Shown: positions 7,886-16,039 of the stretch, piece by piece
Layout of the letters: every line of letters starts with the position of its first letter
Position numbering within the stretch: the first letter of the stretch is position 1
Origin: a virus
DNA: 64,000 nt
IMG/VR virus record: IMGVR_UViG_3300017963_000277
Coordinates: 1 to 64,000 of that record
Strand: one strand, 5' to 3'
Position numbers and translations under genes: made by a program
The notes under the pieces: generated by a model
Databases searched by the model: none
What the model saw: only the letters and a program-made list of their open reading frames with translations
Told to the model about the DNA's origin: nothing

Positions 7886-9265
7886 ATGGATCAGGAACAA
7901 TCTTGGATAACGACGAAGATGGTTGGAGAAGACGACAACGCTGCCGCCACCAACTACGAATATTTTATGCGTCCTGAACCTAGGGATAACTTAGGTCCGA
8001 TCAAGACTGTTTACGACAAGGTCTTGAAAAGAAAGATCAAGGTACGAGAGATCAAGATCGGCATGACGCGTAACGCATCTGAGGAGAATCGCAAAACCGT
8101 CTTAGCCTACTTAGAACCGTACCCTCATATGAGGATTGATAAAGCGAAACCTCTTCAGGGTTGGTATAAGAATAAGCACGAACCAAAGGGTGTTAGACCA
8201 AGACCGTGTTTTACTGAGGCTATTCTTACTGAACCCTACGGCGGTTGGTGCGCGGTAGGCTGCGCGTTCTGCTACGTAAACTCTGGATTTCGCGGATACC
8301 GTGGTACCGGCCTTATAACCGTTCCGAATAACTACGGCGAACAGATTAGGAAGCAGCTGCGTCCAGTACGTCGTGGAGCGGCAGTTTACTTCAGTAGTTT
8401 TACTGATCCGTTTCTTCCACTAGAAGAACTCTACCATAACTCAGAGGAGGCAGCTGAAGCTTGCGTAGAAGTGGGGTTGCCTATCTTCTTCTTGAGTCGA
8501 CTGCGCTACCCTTCTTGGGCTATACGTCTTCTTCGAAAGAATAAGCATAGCTACGCGCAGAAATCGATTAACACTTGTAGTAGCTCCGACTGGAGAAAGC
8601 TATCTCCAGGTGCTCTACCGTTAGCCGACCACTTCAAAGATATACGACGGCTAAAGAAAAACGACATCTACGTTTCTATACAAGTCAACCCGATCATACC
8701 GGGAGTGACTACGCACGGTCACGTTAAGTCTCTATTTCGCAAGTTAGCGAACGCCGGAGCAGATCACGTCATCGTTAAGTTCGTTGAAGCTGGATACTCT
8801 TGGGCCCCAGCGATGGTAGATCGTATTACTAAACGCTTCGGCCCAGAGCGTGGCGGAGCATTCGAGTCTCTCTTCCAGGAGAATATCGGCGGACAACGGA
8901 CAGTAAACGAAGCGTATAGAATGGCGGCTCACGATAAGTATATTCGTTGGGCTTCTGACTACGGGTTAACGTACTCCGTTTGCTATGAGTATCGTTACGA
9001 GCGAAACGAAAGTGGTAAAATCGTCGACAAGACCGGAGTTAGTATCGGTAGAGAGTATACGACTTCGGACCAGTGCCACGGCCATCGCGTTCCTGTCTAT
9101 ACGCGGAGTAGTTCCGAAGAAAAGTTCAAACCTCTATCGGTTTGTCCCCCAAGCGGTTGCCTCTATTGCGTAGACGATAACGGTGAACCGCCGTGCGGAG
9201 ATGAGTTAGCCGGCACGGCTATCGCGATCAAGCCTAAGCATCTTAAAATTCCGATGGGGGGTTAG
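7886..9265 (+). CDS. Radical SAM enzyme, candidate base-hypermodification isomerase
   Basis: The 459-residue protein has the canonical CxxxCxxC cluster motif as GWCAVGCAFCYV near residue 130, which binds a 4Fe-4S cluster and S-adenosylmethionine. The C-terminus adds a cysteine-rich tail (VCPPSGCLYC, PPCGDE), suggesting a second Fe-S or zinc site. The core resembles the spore-photoproduct-lyase-like branch of DNA-acting radical SAM proteins. In phages with aminoalkyl-thymidines a radical SAM enzyme rearranges the amino-acid side chain on the base. Placement between the kinase and the transferase supports the same role. The exact reaction is inference. Confidence 0.8.
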   Translation: MDQEQSWITTKMVGEDDNAAATNYEYFMRPEPRDNLGPIKTVYDKVLKRKIKVREIKIGMTRNASEENRKTVLAYLEPYPHMRIDKAKPLQGWYKNKHEPKGVRPRPCFTEAILTEPYGGWCAVGCAFCYVNSGFRGYRGTGLITVPNNYGEQIRKQLRPVRRGAAVYFSSFTDPFLPLEELYHNSEEAAEACVEVGLPIFFLSRLRYPSWAIRLLRKNKHSYAQKSINTCSSSDWRKLSPGALPLADHFKDIRRLKKNDIYVSIQVNPIIPGVTTHGHVKSLFRKLANAGADHVIVKFVEAGYSWAPAMVDRITKRFGPERGGAFESLFQENIGGQRTVNEAYRMAAHDKYIRWASDYGLTYSVCYEYRYERNESGKIVDKTGVSIGREYTTSDQCHGHRVPVYTRSSSEEKFKPLSVCPPSGCLYCVDDNGEPPCGDELAGTAIAIKPKHLKIPMGG

Positions 9266-9266
9266 T

Positions 9267-10055
9267 ATGGACGTGCTAGAGTTCGGTAAGATCCTAGTCA
9301 CGACCGAAGACTTGGATCCACTGTACGTTGCTCTCTATCGAGCGAAGATGCCGAAACGTAAATTAGACCGGTGGCTAGTAGCCTACTGGTGCTATTACCA
9401 CGCGGGTTTATGTTCGAGAGTAGCTGAGAGCAGAGACTTCTTCGGAGAGTTACGGAAAATAGCCCTAGGAGGTACGCTATACCCACGCGGTACGGAGCGT
9501 AGACACTTTCGGGGTAAACTAGCCGAAGATTCCGTAGAGTCTCTTAGGCAGCGATTCTCGGACGCTACGGAGATAGTAGAGTGGCTCCTAGAAGTCGGAC
9601 CTAGGGCCGATAAGATCATGAAACGGGTAACGGAGTTACACGGCTTCGGAGAATGGATAAAGTGGAAAGTGCCCGACATGCTAGATCGATTGGAGGTAGG
9701 TAGGGTTGAGTTTCGTACCGAAGACTTGCGACAGATGTTTAAGACGTCTAAGCAAGGAGCTGAGGTAACTTGTGAAGCGTGCGGTATCGACTCCGCCGAT
9801 TCGCTTCTTTCCGCTCACGAATACCTCATTGAAAACTTAGGGTATCTAACCGCCCCACCTATTCACGAGCGTACTATCAACGTTCAGGAAACAGAGACTA
9901 TTTTCTGTAAGTGGAAATCTCATCTAGGGGGGCACTACCCGATTGGAAAAGATACGAGAGAACTAATCCACGGTTGTCTTAAGTTCCCTTGCTCTACTAA
10001 TAAGAAACTGGTGGGAATCCTCAAAGCTATCCGAAGGAGATTACCAAGTGGCTAA
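9267..10055 (+). CDS. aGPT-Pplase clade 3-like / amino acid:DNA transferase
   Basis: The 262-residue protein has YPRGTERRHFRG at residues 71-82 and a helix-hairpin-helix-like ELHGFGEWIKWKVPDMLDRL segment. Both are hallmarks, as I remember them, of the alpha-glutamyl/putrescinyl thymine pyrophosphorylase superfamily, which has a DNA-glycosylase-like fold. Members displace the phosphate-activated 5-hydroxymethyl group of dU with an amine or amino acid. A CEAC pair lies in the C-terminal third. The ATG follows the radical SAM stop by one base and the gene end overlaps the PLP gene, so all act as one operon. Substrate unknown. Confidence 0.75.
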   Translation: MDVLEFGKILVTTEDLDPLYVALYRAKMPKRKLDRWLVAYWCYYHAGLCSRVAESRDFFGELRKIALGGTLYPRGTERRHFRGKLAEDSVESLRQRFSDATEIVEWLLEVGPRADKIMKRVTELHGFGEWIKWKVPDMLDRLEVGRVEFRTEDLRQMFKTSKQGAEVTCEACGIDSADSLLSAHEYLIENLGYLTAPPIHERTINVQETETIFCKWKSHLGGHYPIGKDTRELIHGCLKFPCSTNKKLVGILKAIRRRLPSG

Positions 10056-10875
10056 GATTATCGCTCAAGGCATGCTAGTACGCGGTACGCCTGTCGAAGA
10101 CCATCGTAGCAAGTACCAACTTCTAGTAAAACGCGAAGACAAGAGTTGTACGCCCCCAGGTCCGTACTTCTCGAAAACCAGAGGAGTTTACGCCCACGTC
10201 AAGAAACTCGATGCTCTCATCCCTGTAGGAGTTCTCGATACGTATCACTCTCAAGCAGGTCATGCGGTAGCTCGTGCCTGTAAGATCCTGGGAAGAAGGT
10301 GTATAAACTTCTACCCTGAGTATAAGTACGAACCGGGACCAAGACCTCCCCAGCTTCAAGCGAAAGCGTTAGGAGCGGAGCTAGTGGGTTTACCAGCTGG
10401 GCGTTCGGCTATTCTCTTTCACCAAGCTCGAAAGATCTGCGAAGGAGAAGGTGGCTACATGATGCCTAACGCTCTGAAGCTTGAAGAGTCGGTAATCGAA
10501 ACCGCGAAAGAGGTGACTAGAGACTTAGCCAAAGTTCGTCGGGTTATCATTCCAGCTAGTAGTGCTACGTTAGCTGCCGGAGTGATTAAAGGCTTTCTAA
10601 AACTGGGTCGAACACCTCCGATGTTTATAATCCATTTAGGTTATACTCGTTCCCACGACCAAGTGGATCGATACATTCGCCAAAAGACTAATCTACCGGC
10701 GAAGTATCCACTAACGATTATCGACGAAGGTTACGCTTACAAAGACAAAGCGGTATCCGGACCAAGTCCCCCATGGCCTTGTAACCCATACTACGATCTC
10801 AAAGCGTTTCGTTGGTGGATGAGAGAGCATAACAATTTTAAGAAGTACCTAACACTTTTCTGGAATATAGGCTAA
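10048..10875 (+). CDS. Fold-type II PLP-dependent enzyme (tryptophan synthase beta-like)
   Basis: The 275-residue protein has the fold-type II layout. PYFSKTRGVY (Lys43 is the likely PLP Schiff base) corresponds to the SxKxRG motif. YHSQAGHAVARACKILG matches the phosphate/substrate loop, and IPASSATLAAGVIKGF matches the glycine-rich PLP phosphate cradle. Free-living members are lyases and beta-replacement enzymes. In thymidine-hypermodifying phages a PLP enzyme acts on the amino acid attached to the base, for example by decarboxylation. The GTG start follows GAAGGAGATTACCAA. The enzyme class is solid; action on DNA is inferred from context. Confidence 0.78.
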   Translation: MAKIIAQGMLVRGTPVEDHRSKYQLLVKREDKSCTPPGPYFSKTRGVYAHVKKLDALIPVGVLDTYHSQAGHAVARACKILGRRCINFYPEYKYEPGPRPPQLQAKALGAELVGLPAGRSAILFHQARKICEGEGGYMMPNALKLEESVIETAKEVTRDLAKVRRVIIPASSATLAAGVIKGFLKLGRTPPMFIIHLGYTRSHDQVDRYIRQKTNLPAKYPLTIIDEGYAYKDKAVSGPSPPWPCNPYYDLKAFRWWMREHNNFKKYLTLFWNIG

Positions 10876-11666
10876 TGTATTTTCGCAACGTAGTCGTCGT
10901 TATTCCGGCTAAACGACCAGCCCCAATCAAGACTTTAGTTAACCACCGACCATCCTGTAAGGTATGGGTAATCTCTGATCCAGAAGTCTACGCCGATCAT
11001 CGACGTTGGGTGAAGGAACAGAATTTCAAAAACGTAGAGGTGAAGAAAGGTCGTAGCGGGCTCACCGCTCAAATAATTCACTGCTATCGTCTCGTTAAGC
11101 GTAGTAAGTTTCGCTATGCGTTCCGTATGGATGATGACTTGGATAGTAAAACGATAACGATGCGTAAGCCTTTCTACACTGACGTCGATACGCTTATAAG
11201 TATTTCACGACGGTGTATGGAGGAGCACGACGTAACGCTAGTAGGTCCGAATTCTACATCTAATCGAACTTGGTTGAAACCCGGTTACGGTAGATCGGCC
11301 GGTCATATCTCCGGGGGTCTTCAGATGTTTAGGGTAGTTCACCCTCCAGAGTTCTACTTAGATCCTAGAATCATCTACACCGAAGACGTTTATAGAGTCT
11401 GCGCTCACCGAGAGGCAGACGGTGCGGTAGGGCGGATACACTATATCGGTTTCGATAAGACTAGAGCGGTACAGAACCCTGTACGACCTAGAGAAGGGAG
11501 TTTAGTAGACGCTAAGATAGATGAAGAGATTATCTTAGAACGCTTCGCAGGATCAGTAAAACTCAACGGCTATCGTAAGGTTATGGTTGGTCCTAAGCAT
11601 AAGAGAGAAGAAGTAGACGTGCCCAACTGGCGGCAGGTAGGTAGAGCAAAACCGGCAAGGAGTTAG
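10875..11666 (+). CDS. GT-A-like glycosyltransferase in the modification cassette
   Basis: The 263-residue protein opens with a nucleotide-binding strand (VVVVIPAKR) and has MDDDLDS at residues 85-91, a DxD-type metal/UDP-sugar motif. HISGGLQMFR and YTEDVYRVCAHRE follow, as in acceptor/catalytic loops of GT-A enzymes. It is embedded in the base-modification operon (ATG overlaps the PLP stop), so a hypermodified base in DNA is the likely acceptor. Glycosyltransferases of the TAGT type associate with such systems, but I cannot confirm membership. Lipid or protein acceptors remain possible. Confidence 0.65.
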   Translation: MYFRNVVVVIPAKRPAPIKTLVNHRPSCKVWVISDPEVYADHRRWVKEQNFKNVEVKKGRSGLTAQIIHCYRLVKRSKFRYAFRMDDDLDSKTITMRKPFYTDVDTLISISRRCMEEHDVTLVGPNSTSNRTWLKPGYGRSAGHISGGLQMFRVVHPPEFYLDPRIIYTEDVYRVCAHREADGAVGRIHYIGFDKTRAVQNPVRPREGSLVDAKIDEEIILERFAGSVKLNGYRKVMVGPKHKREEVDVPNWRQVGRAKPARS

Positions 11667-11668
11667 TA

Positions 11669-12643
11669 ATGAAAACTAAATCTAACGTTAAGTATTGGAC
11701 CTACGGCGTGGAACTAGAGTATGCCGATTGGGATACTAGAAACGGTTGGGAAGGATACGAACGCGATCCAGAACCGAACATCTGTAATAGCAACGGCATC
11801 GCGGCAGATCCTAGACTCATCTCGTATCCATTCGGAGGAGAAATCAATACACCACCTACGGATACGGTTGACGAACAAGTCGACTTGATGACTAGGTTTC
11901 TTCGTCGGTATCCTAGAGCCACGGTGAACTATCGTACCGGGATGCAAGTTCATATCCGGATACCTGGACTGTCGAAGGATCTTAAGCTACTTAAGCGGAT
12001 TCAAAAGTACGTGTCGGAAAACTATGAGGTCTTTGACTTAGTTGATCCGCTACCGTACCCAACCGGAGAACAGTATCCGGAGAAGGAAGAACTCAAGGCG
12101 GCACGTAAGCGTTACCACTGGATGCGTATGAGTCACTTTTCTAGGATACCTCTCAACCGAGTGGAGAAGCAGCTGGCGGCATCGACGGTTCAAGAGTTCT
12201 TAGAAGCAGAAGTGCCGCGAAGTAGAGAGGGTAAAGTTTTGTGGCACGCTCAAGCTAGAGCGGCAGTTAACCTTCGTCAGCTTCTCCAAACCGATACGAT
12301 TGAGTTTCGACACTTTCCGGGAGTCGTTGACGAGACCGAACTCTACAACTCAATCTCCTGGTGTCGCGACTATCTTGAAGCCGCACTAGAAGGACACTCG
12401 GCAACGAAACTCTTCAACGCTTACTACGCTGACGTTGACTTTCCTAAGCTCGATAGAATCTACGAGCACTGGATGGAGAAGCGTTGGAAAGCTACGTCGA
12501 TTTCAAAAACGAAACGTCCGGAGGTAGAGGCGAACGTAGCGACGATTCTTGACGGAGAGTTCGATGACGTAAGCGAACGGTACGAGTGGCTGAACCCAAA
12601 GTATCAGTCACCTAATCCTCTCGGGATAGACTGTTATTCTTGA
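11669..12643 (+). CDS. Amidoligase-family (carboxylate-amine ligase) protein
   Basis: The 324-residue protein starts with YGVELEYADWD and continues with GGEINTPPTD, TGMQVHIRIPG, AVNLRQLLQTDTIEFRHFPG. This is the pattern of the amidoligase family with a glutamine-synthetase-like fold: acidic metal ligands in ELEY and GGEI, the HVH-like motif, and the TIEFR strand. These ATP-dependent enzymes join a carboxylate to an amine. As the last gene of the hypermodification operon it could extend the base side chain by an amide bond, or make the donor molecule beforehand. Family well supported; substrate unknown. GGAGTTAGTA precedes the ATG. Confidence 0.75.
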   Translation: MKTKSNVKYWTYGVELEYADWDTRNGWEGYERDPEPNICNSNGIAADPRLISYPFGGEINTPPTDTVDEQVDLMTRFLRRYPRATVNYRTGMQVHIRIPGLSKDLKLLKRIQKYVSENYEVFDLVDPLPYPTGEQYPEKEELKAARKRYHWMRMSHFSRIPLNRVEKQLAASTVQEFLEAEVPRSREGKVLWHAQARAAVNLRQLLQTDTIEFRHFPGVVDETELYNSISWCRDYLEAALEGHSATKLFNAYYADVDFPKLDRIYEHWMEKRWKATSISKTKRPEVEANVATILDGEFDDVSERYEWLNPKYQSPNPLGIDCYS

Positions 12644-12647
12644 GACG

Positions 12648-12674
12648 AAAAAAGCCCGTCGATTAGGACGGGCT
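12648..12674 (-). terminator. Leftward Rho-independent terminator
   Basis: AGCCCGTC (12653-12660) pairs with GACGGGCT (12667-12674) around a 6-base loop. Read leftward, the stem is followed by TTTTTT (A-run at 12648-12653). It ends the single leftward gene just to its right. On the + strand no T-run follows, so it should not stop the rightward cassette. Confidence 0.85.
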
Positions 12675-12694
12675 GAGGCGAACGGCGGTGGCCG

Positions 12695-13099
12695 TTAGAC
12701 TTTCTTCTTTCCTGCGGGAGTTATCGTATAGACGACGACTTTTTTGCCGTCTACTTCTGCTTCGGACTTCCGAACGAGCTTGCGGTTGATGAGGTTATGA
12801 GCGTGAACCTTTCGTTGATTGATTTCGTCGTTGACGTAACCGGTTTGGTTACCGAAAACTTCCGTTCGAAGGTCGATAGCTTCGCAGACCTGCGGGCGGG
12901 TAACGGACTTACGAACCTTCTTGAGGTAAGCCAGAATCCTCAGCTGAGTACCGGTAAGCTCTCCGACCTCTTTCTTAGCGGTAGCTTTCTTCGTCGTCGT
13001 CTTCTTGACCGTCTTCTTCGCCGTAGCTTTCTTCGCCGTAGCTTTCTTCGCAACCGTCTTCTTCGCCGCCACTGCCTTCGTCGTTTTCTTCGTAGCCAT
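12695..13099 (-). CDS. Histone H1-like protein: Lys/Ala repeat tail plus winged-helix-like C-terminus
   Basis: Residues 1-43 are AKK/TKK repeats (for example TVAKKATAKKATAKK), like bacterial Hc1/H1-type nucleoid proteins. Residues 46-134 look like a winged-helix domain (TGTQLRILAYLKKV, SVTRPQVCEAI, KVHAHNLINRKLV, VVVYTITPAGKK). It probably coats or bridges DNA and may also repress transcription. It is the only leftward gene in a long rightward block, with its own AAGGAGCGGCAAA ribosome site and a private terminator, so it is likely regulated separately. Confidence 0.8.
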   Translation of the reverse strand: MATKKTTKAVAAKKTVAKKATAKKATAKKTVKKTTTKKATAKKEVGELTGTQLRILAYLKKVRKSVTRPQVCEAIDLRTEVFGNQTGYVNDEINQRKVHAHNLINRKLVRKSEAEVDGKKVVVYTITPAGKKKV

Positions 13100-13197
13100 T
13101 TTGCCGCTCCTTAAAAGGAAAGAGTAAAAAGTAGTAACCGACTACCTACTAGTATCGGGATAGAGCACCCAAAGTAAATAGGGATAGACCCAGAAAA

Positions 13198-13770
13198 ATG
13201 AAAAATTCCAGGATTATTTTCGTAGACATAGACGAAGTTTTAGCGGATTTTACTACACCCGCCGTAGAAATCCACCGCTGGACGAGAAATCAACTCGAAC
13301 GAGAGCGGAGTCCAGGCCAGTGGAGTATCGAGAAAACGATGGGCTTGAGTACGAACGAATTTTGGGAGCCTATCAACGCTTTAGGTACGCGGTTTTGGAT
13401 CGACATAAAACCGCTACCTTGGTTCGAAGAACTACTAGCAGTTCTTGAAGGACTTAACGACCAAACGGAGTCGGAATGGTTTCTCTTGTCGAGTCCTTCG
13501 GTATCTCCTTCAGCTCATCTAGGAAAGTGTATTTGGATACGCAACTACTTCGGCACGCAGTTCGATAGGTTCTTCATCACTCCGTACAAAGAACTCTTCG
13601 CCCAAGCGGATAGAATCCTCATAGACGATAGCGAAGAGAACTTGTTTAAGTTCGAACGTCATGGAGGTAAGGGCGTTCTATTTCCAAGTAGAGGTAACGC
13701 GATGTTTCACGAAGCGGCAAACCCGATTCCTTACGTAAAGGAGCAACTCAATGCACTTGTACTATCCTAA
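13198..13770 (+). CDS. HAD-family 5'-deoxyribonucleotidase-like phosphatase
   Basis: The 190-residue protein has HAD motif I as FVDIDEVLADF (nucleophile Asp near residue 10), a motif II-like LLSSPS, and motif IV as ILIDDSEENL. The spacing matches 5'(3')-deoxyribonucleotidases. It would dephosphorylate deoxynucleoside monophosphates. Directly upstream of the TS-family gene, it may drain dTMP or another unwanted monophosphate so that a modified nucleotide replaces it; this is inference. The upstream 98-base gap to the divergent histone-like gene must hold both promoters, but I see no convincing -35/-10 pair. Confidence 0.7.
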   Translation: MKNSRIIFVDIDEVLADFTTPAVEIHRWTRNQLERERSPGQWSIEKTMGLSTNEFWEPINALGTRFWIDIKPLPWFEELLAVLEGLNDQTESEWFLLSSPSVSPSAHLGKCIWIRNYFGTQFDRFFITPYKELFAQADRILIDDSEENLFKFERHGGKGVLFPSRGNAMFHEAANPIPYVKEQLNALVLS

Positions 13771-14815
13771 CGTCAATCACGCTTTCCGTGGACTAGTTCT
13801 CGACATGAACGAGCAGATTAGAATCCACAACCATCCGGAGAAGACTAGCCTCAAAATCGTAGCAACGCCTAGCCGGTATGGGGACGTCTACGCTTACCGT
13901 GACCCCGTAACCGTGACGTACGTTAGCCCAACCCAAAGAGTCTTATTCAACGAAGGTAGAGACTGTAATCCGTTCTTCCATCTGTTCGAATCCATCTGGA
14001 TGTTAGCTGGTCGCCAAGACGTCGACTCATTGGCTTACTTTCTTCCCAGGATGCGAGAGTTCTCCGATGACGGAGAAACATTTCACGGAGCGTACGGCTA
14101 TCGTTGGCGTCATCAGTTCGGATACGATCAGTTGAAAGTCATAATCGAAGAACTAAAGAAGGATCCAACGAGTCGTCGCTGCGTTATACAGATGTGGGAT
14201 GCTTCAGATATAGAACGTATCTATAGGGATGAAAAACGACACGACCTTTGGACGGCTACTCACGGCGGTAAAGACGTACCTTGTAATACCCAGGCTTACT
14301 TTCGAGTAGTGAACGATAGGTTAGACATGACCGTTACTAATCGGTCTAACGATATGGTCTGGGGTATGCTAGGAGCGAACGTCGTACACTTCTCCTACCT
14401 ACAGGAGTATGTAGCTAACTGTATAAAGTTGCCGGTAGGTTACTACCACCAATTTACTAACAACCTTCACGTCTACAAAAAGACGTGGACTCCAGAGAAG
14501 TGGAAAGTAGGTTCTTTGGTTTCTGACCTACGCTTCGCTGCGGATAAATCTTGTCCGATACCTTTAGTTGAAGACCCAGATAGATTCTTCGACGAAGCCA
14601 ACGCTTTTATCGACGGCAACGAAACCCTACTCCATGAACCCTACTTAGCTAGGGTAGTCTCTCCGATGGTACTAGCTTTCCGCCACCATAAGGAACGGGA
14701 CTATCAAAGAGCTTTCGAAGCTGTGAATCTAGTTTTGGACGAACAGTGGAGTATAGCCGGTAAGGCTTGGCTCAGGAAACGAGAAGAGAATTGGAGAAAG
14801 AAGAATGGAAACTAA
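13751..14815 (+). CDS. Thymidylate synthase family, probable dUMP hydroxymethylase
   Basis: The 354-residue protein has the TS landmarks: the GAYGYRWR folate/dimer segment, phosphate-binding arginines in SRRCVIQMWD, the catalytic Cys at residue 178 in DVPCNT, and TVTNRSNDMVWGMLGAN. Asn210 sits where TS enzymes recognise uracil; dCMP hydroxymethylases carry Asp there, so dUMP is the predicted substrate. The usual His after the catalytic Cys is Asn (PCN, not PCH). With the downstream-type base-modifying genes nearby, 5-hydroxymethyl-dUMP formation is more likely than plain dTMP. A true ThyA is the alternative. AAAGGAGCAACTCA precedes the ATG. Confidence 0.8.
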   Translation: MHLYYPNVNHAFRGLVLDMNEQIRIHNHPEKTSLKIVATPSRYGDVYAYRDPVTVTYVSPTQRVLFNEGRDCNPFFHLFESIWMLAGRQDVDSLAYFLPRMREFSDDGETFHGAYGYRWRHQFGYDQLKVIIEELKKDPTSRRCVIQMWDASDIERIYRDEKRHDLWTATHGGKDVPCNTQAYFRVVNDRLDMTVTNRSNDMVWGMLGANVVHFSYLQEYVANCIKLPVGYYHQFTNNLHVYKKTWTPEKWKVGSLVSDLRFAADKSCPIPLVEDPDRFFDEANAFIDGNETLLHEPYLARVVSPMVLAFRHHKERDYQRAFEAVNLVLDEQWSIAGKAWLRKREENWRKKNGN

Positions 14816-15368
14816 GTATAAACCGGTACTAACCAAAAAGGATTTCGTTAGGAGATATGAGAAGGGAGAGTTTGGTAACCGTTCTCCTACTTGGCCGACG
14901 ATAGAGGCTTGGGCTTGTTCTATGCCTAGTCCTAGAACGCTATACCATATCCGTAACCGGATAGCCGGAGGAGAGACGTGGTACGACGTACCGGGGTATA
15001 ATATACCTAGGCTTTGGTATCGAGCGAAGAAGAAAATCGGAGAGTCTAATCTGTATATCTCTGCGATGGCTCCTACTAAGCTCACCGTGATCCAAGGAGA
15101 AGTCCGAAGAAGTGTTGACTACTTGGATCTAACTTATAGTACGGTTGTAGCTCCGATGCGTACGGCGTTAGCTACGGAGACAAAACACGCGAACTGGTAC
15201 GGAGCGTATAACCTTCTCAGGGCAAACCTAGATGATAACAGCTGGTGGTGGTTGTGGGAACTACTTAACCGCTACCTAGACCACGTCGTTGAATTCTCTA
15301 CCTACTCCAAACCTTGGGGAACACTACCTAACTTCAATACAGTCTTTTGGGAAGTGAGAAAATACTGA
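14805..15368 (+). CDS. Hypothetical 187-residue protein
   Basis: A soluble alpha-helical protein rich in Trp and Tyr (SWWWLWELLNRYLDHVVEF near the end), with no motif I can name. It overlaps the TS-family gene by 11 bases and its TGA shares bases with the ATG of the MazG-like gene, so it is part of the nucleotide/modification operon. It may serve the hypermodification pathway, but nothing in the sequence proves this. Confidence 0.65.
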   Translation: METKYKPVLTKKDFVRRYEKGEFGNRSPTWPTIEAWACSMPSPRTLYHIRNRIAGGETWYDVPGYNIPRLWYRAKKKIGESNLYISAMAPTKLTVIQGEVRRSVDYLDLTYSTVVAPMRTALATETKHANWYGAYNLLRANLDDNSWWWLWELLNRYLDHVVEFSTYSKPWGTLPNFNTVFWEVRKY

Positions 15369-16039
15369 TGGACCCGTTCGAATATCAGAAGCTGGCGAAG
15401 CGTACAGAGTGTAATCAAAGTAGATCCTACGACCGTATCGGGGAAGAAGGTCCAACGGCGATACGAATGATCCACGCGGCGTTAGGTCTAACCTCTGATG
15501 CCGGAGAAGTCGCTGCTTGTATAGAGCGTTGGCTCTACTACGGTAGAGACTTCGATAGGCTGAACCTCATCGAAGAACTTGGCGACTGTCTTTGGTATAT
15601 CGCCCAGATGTGTAACGCTCTCGATATAGACATGGGAAACGTTATGGCGACTAACATCGCCAAGCTCAAGAAGCGTTACCCTGATAAGTTTATCTCAGAG
15701 CTGGCCGACGAAGAACGTAGAGACCGTAAGGAAGAGATACAAGCGGTCAGCGATACTCTAGAGGTTACTTCTCCGGATGCCTGTAGCTGTCCTTCCTGCG
15801 GATCGGAGGAACGAGTACATGACGTTACCGACATGGAGACGGAGCTACGCATTCTTTGTAGTAATAAGAACTGCCCTACCTGCGGTACGCCGGTTAGTGA
15901 CGCTGTAGTCAAACGAGTCTACCTTGGGCTTACTCCTAACGGCGGTTGCCCTAACTGCGAAGGTCAGTTCGAAGTAGAGACAAAGATAAATGTAACGACT
16001 GGTAAAATAGAGCGGCTGAATCTGAAGAGGTCTAACTGA
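15368..16039 (+). CDS. MazG-like NTP pyrophosphohydrolase with C-terminal zinc ribbons
   Basis: The start was set at ATG 15368 (TGATG overlap with the previous stop). Residues 1-115 form a MazG-like all-alpha domain: GLTSDAGEVAACIERW, then LIEELGDCLWYIAQM with the metal-binding ELGD, then AKLKKRYPDKF. Residues 130-220 hold three CxxC pairs (CPSC, CPTC, CPNC) that look like zinc ribbons, an unusual fusion. MazG enzymes hydrolyse dNTPs to dNMPs and could remove canonical dTTP or dUTP in a phage with a modified base. Confidence 0.75.
   Translation: MDPFEYQKLAKRTECNQSRSYDRIGEEGPTAIRMIHAALGLTSDAGEVAACIERWLYYGRDFDRLNLIEELGDCLWYIAQMCNALDIDMGNVMATNIAKLKKRYPDKFISELADEERRDRKEEIQAVSDTLEVTSPDACSCPSCGSEERVHDVTDMETELRILCSNKNCPTCGTPVSDAVVKRVYLGLTPNGGCPNCEGQFEVETKINVTTGKIERLNLKRSN

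Noticed and set aside
13100-13197. Sigma-70 promoter pair between the divergent genes
   Set aside because: Only loose TAGTAT and TACTAG boxes; no convincing -35 at proper spacing.
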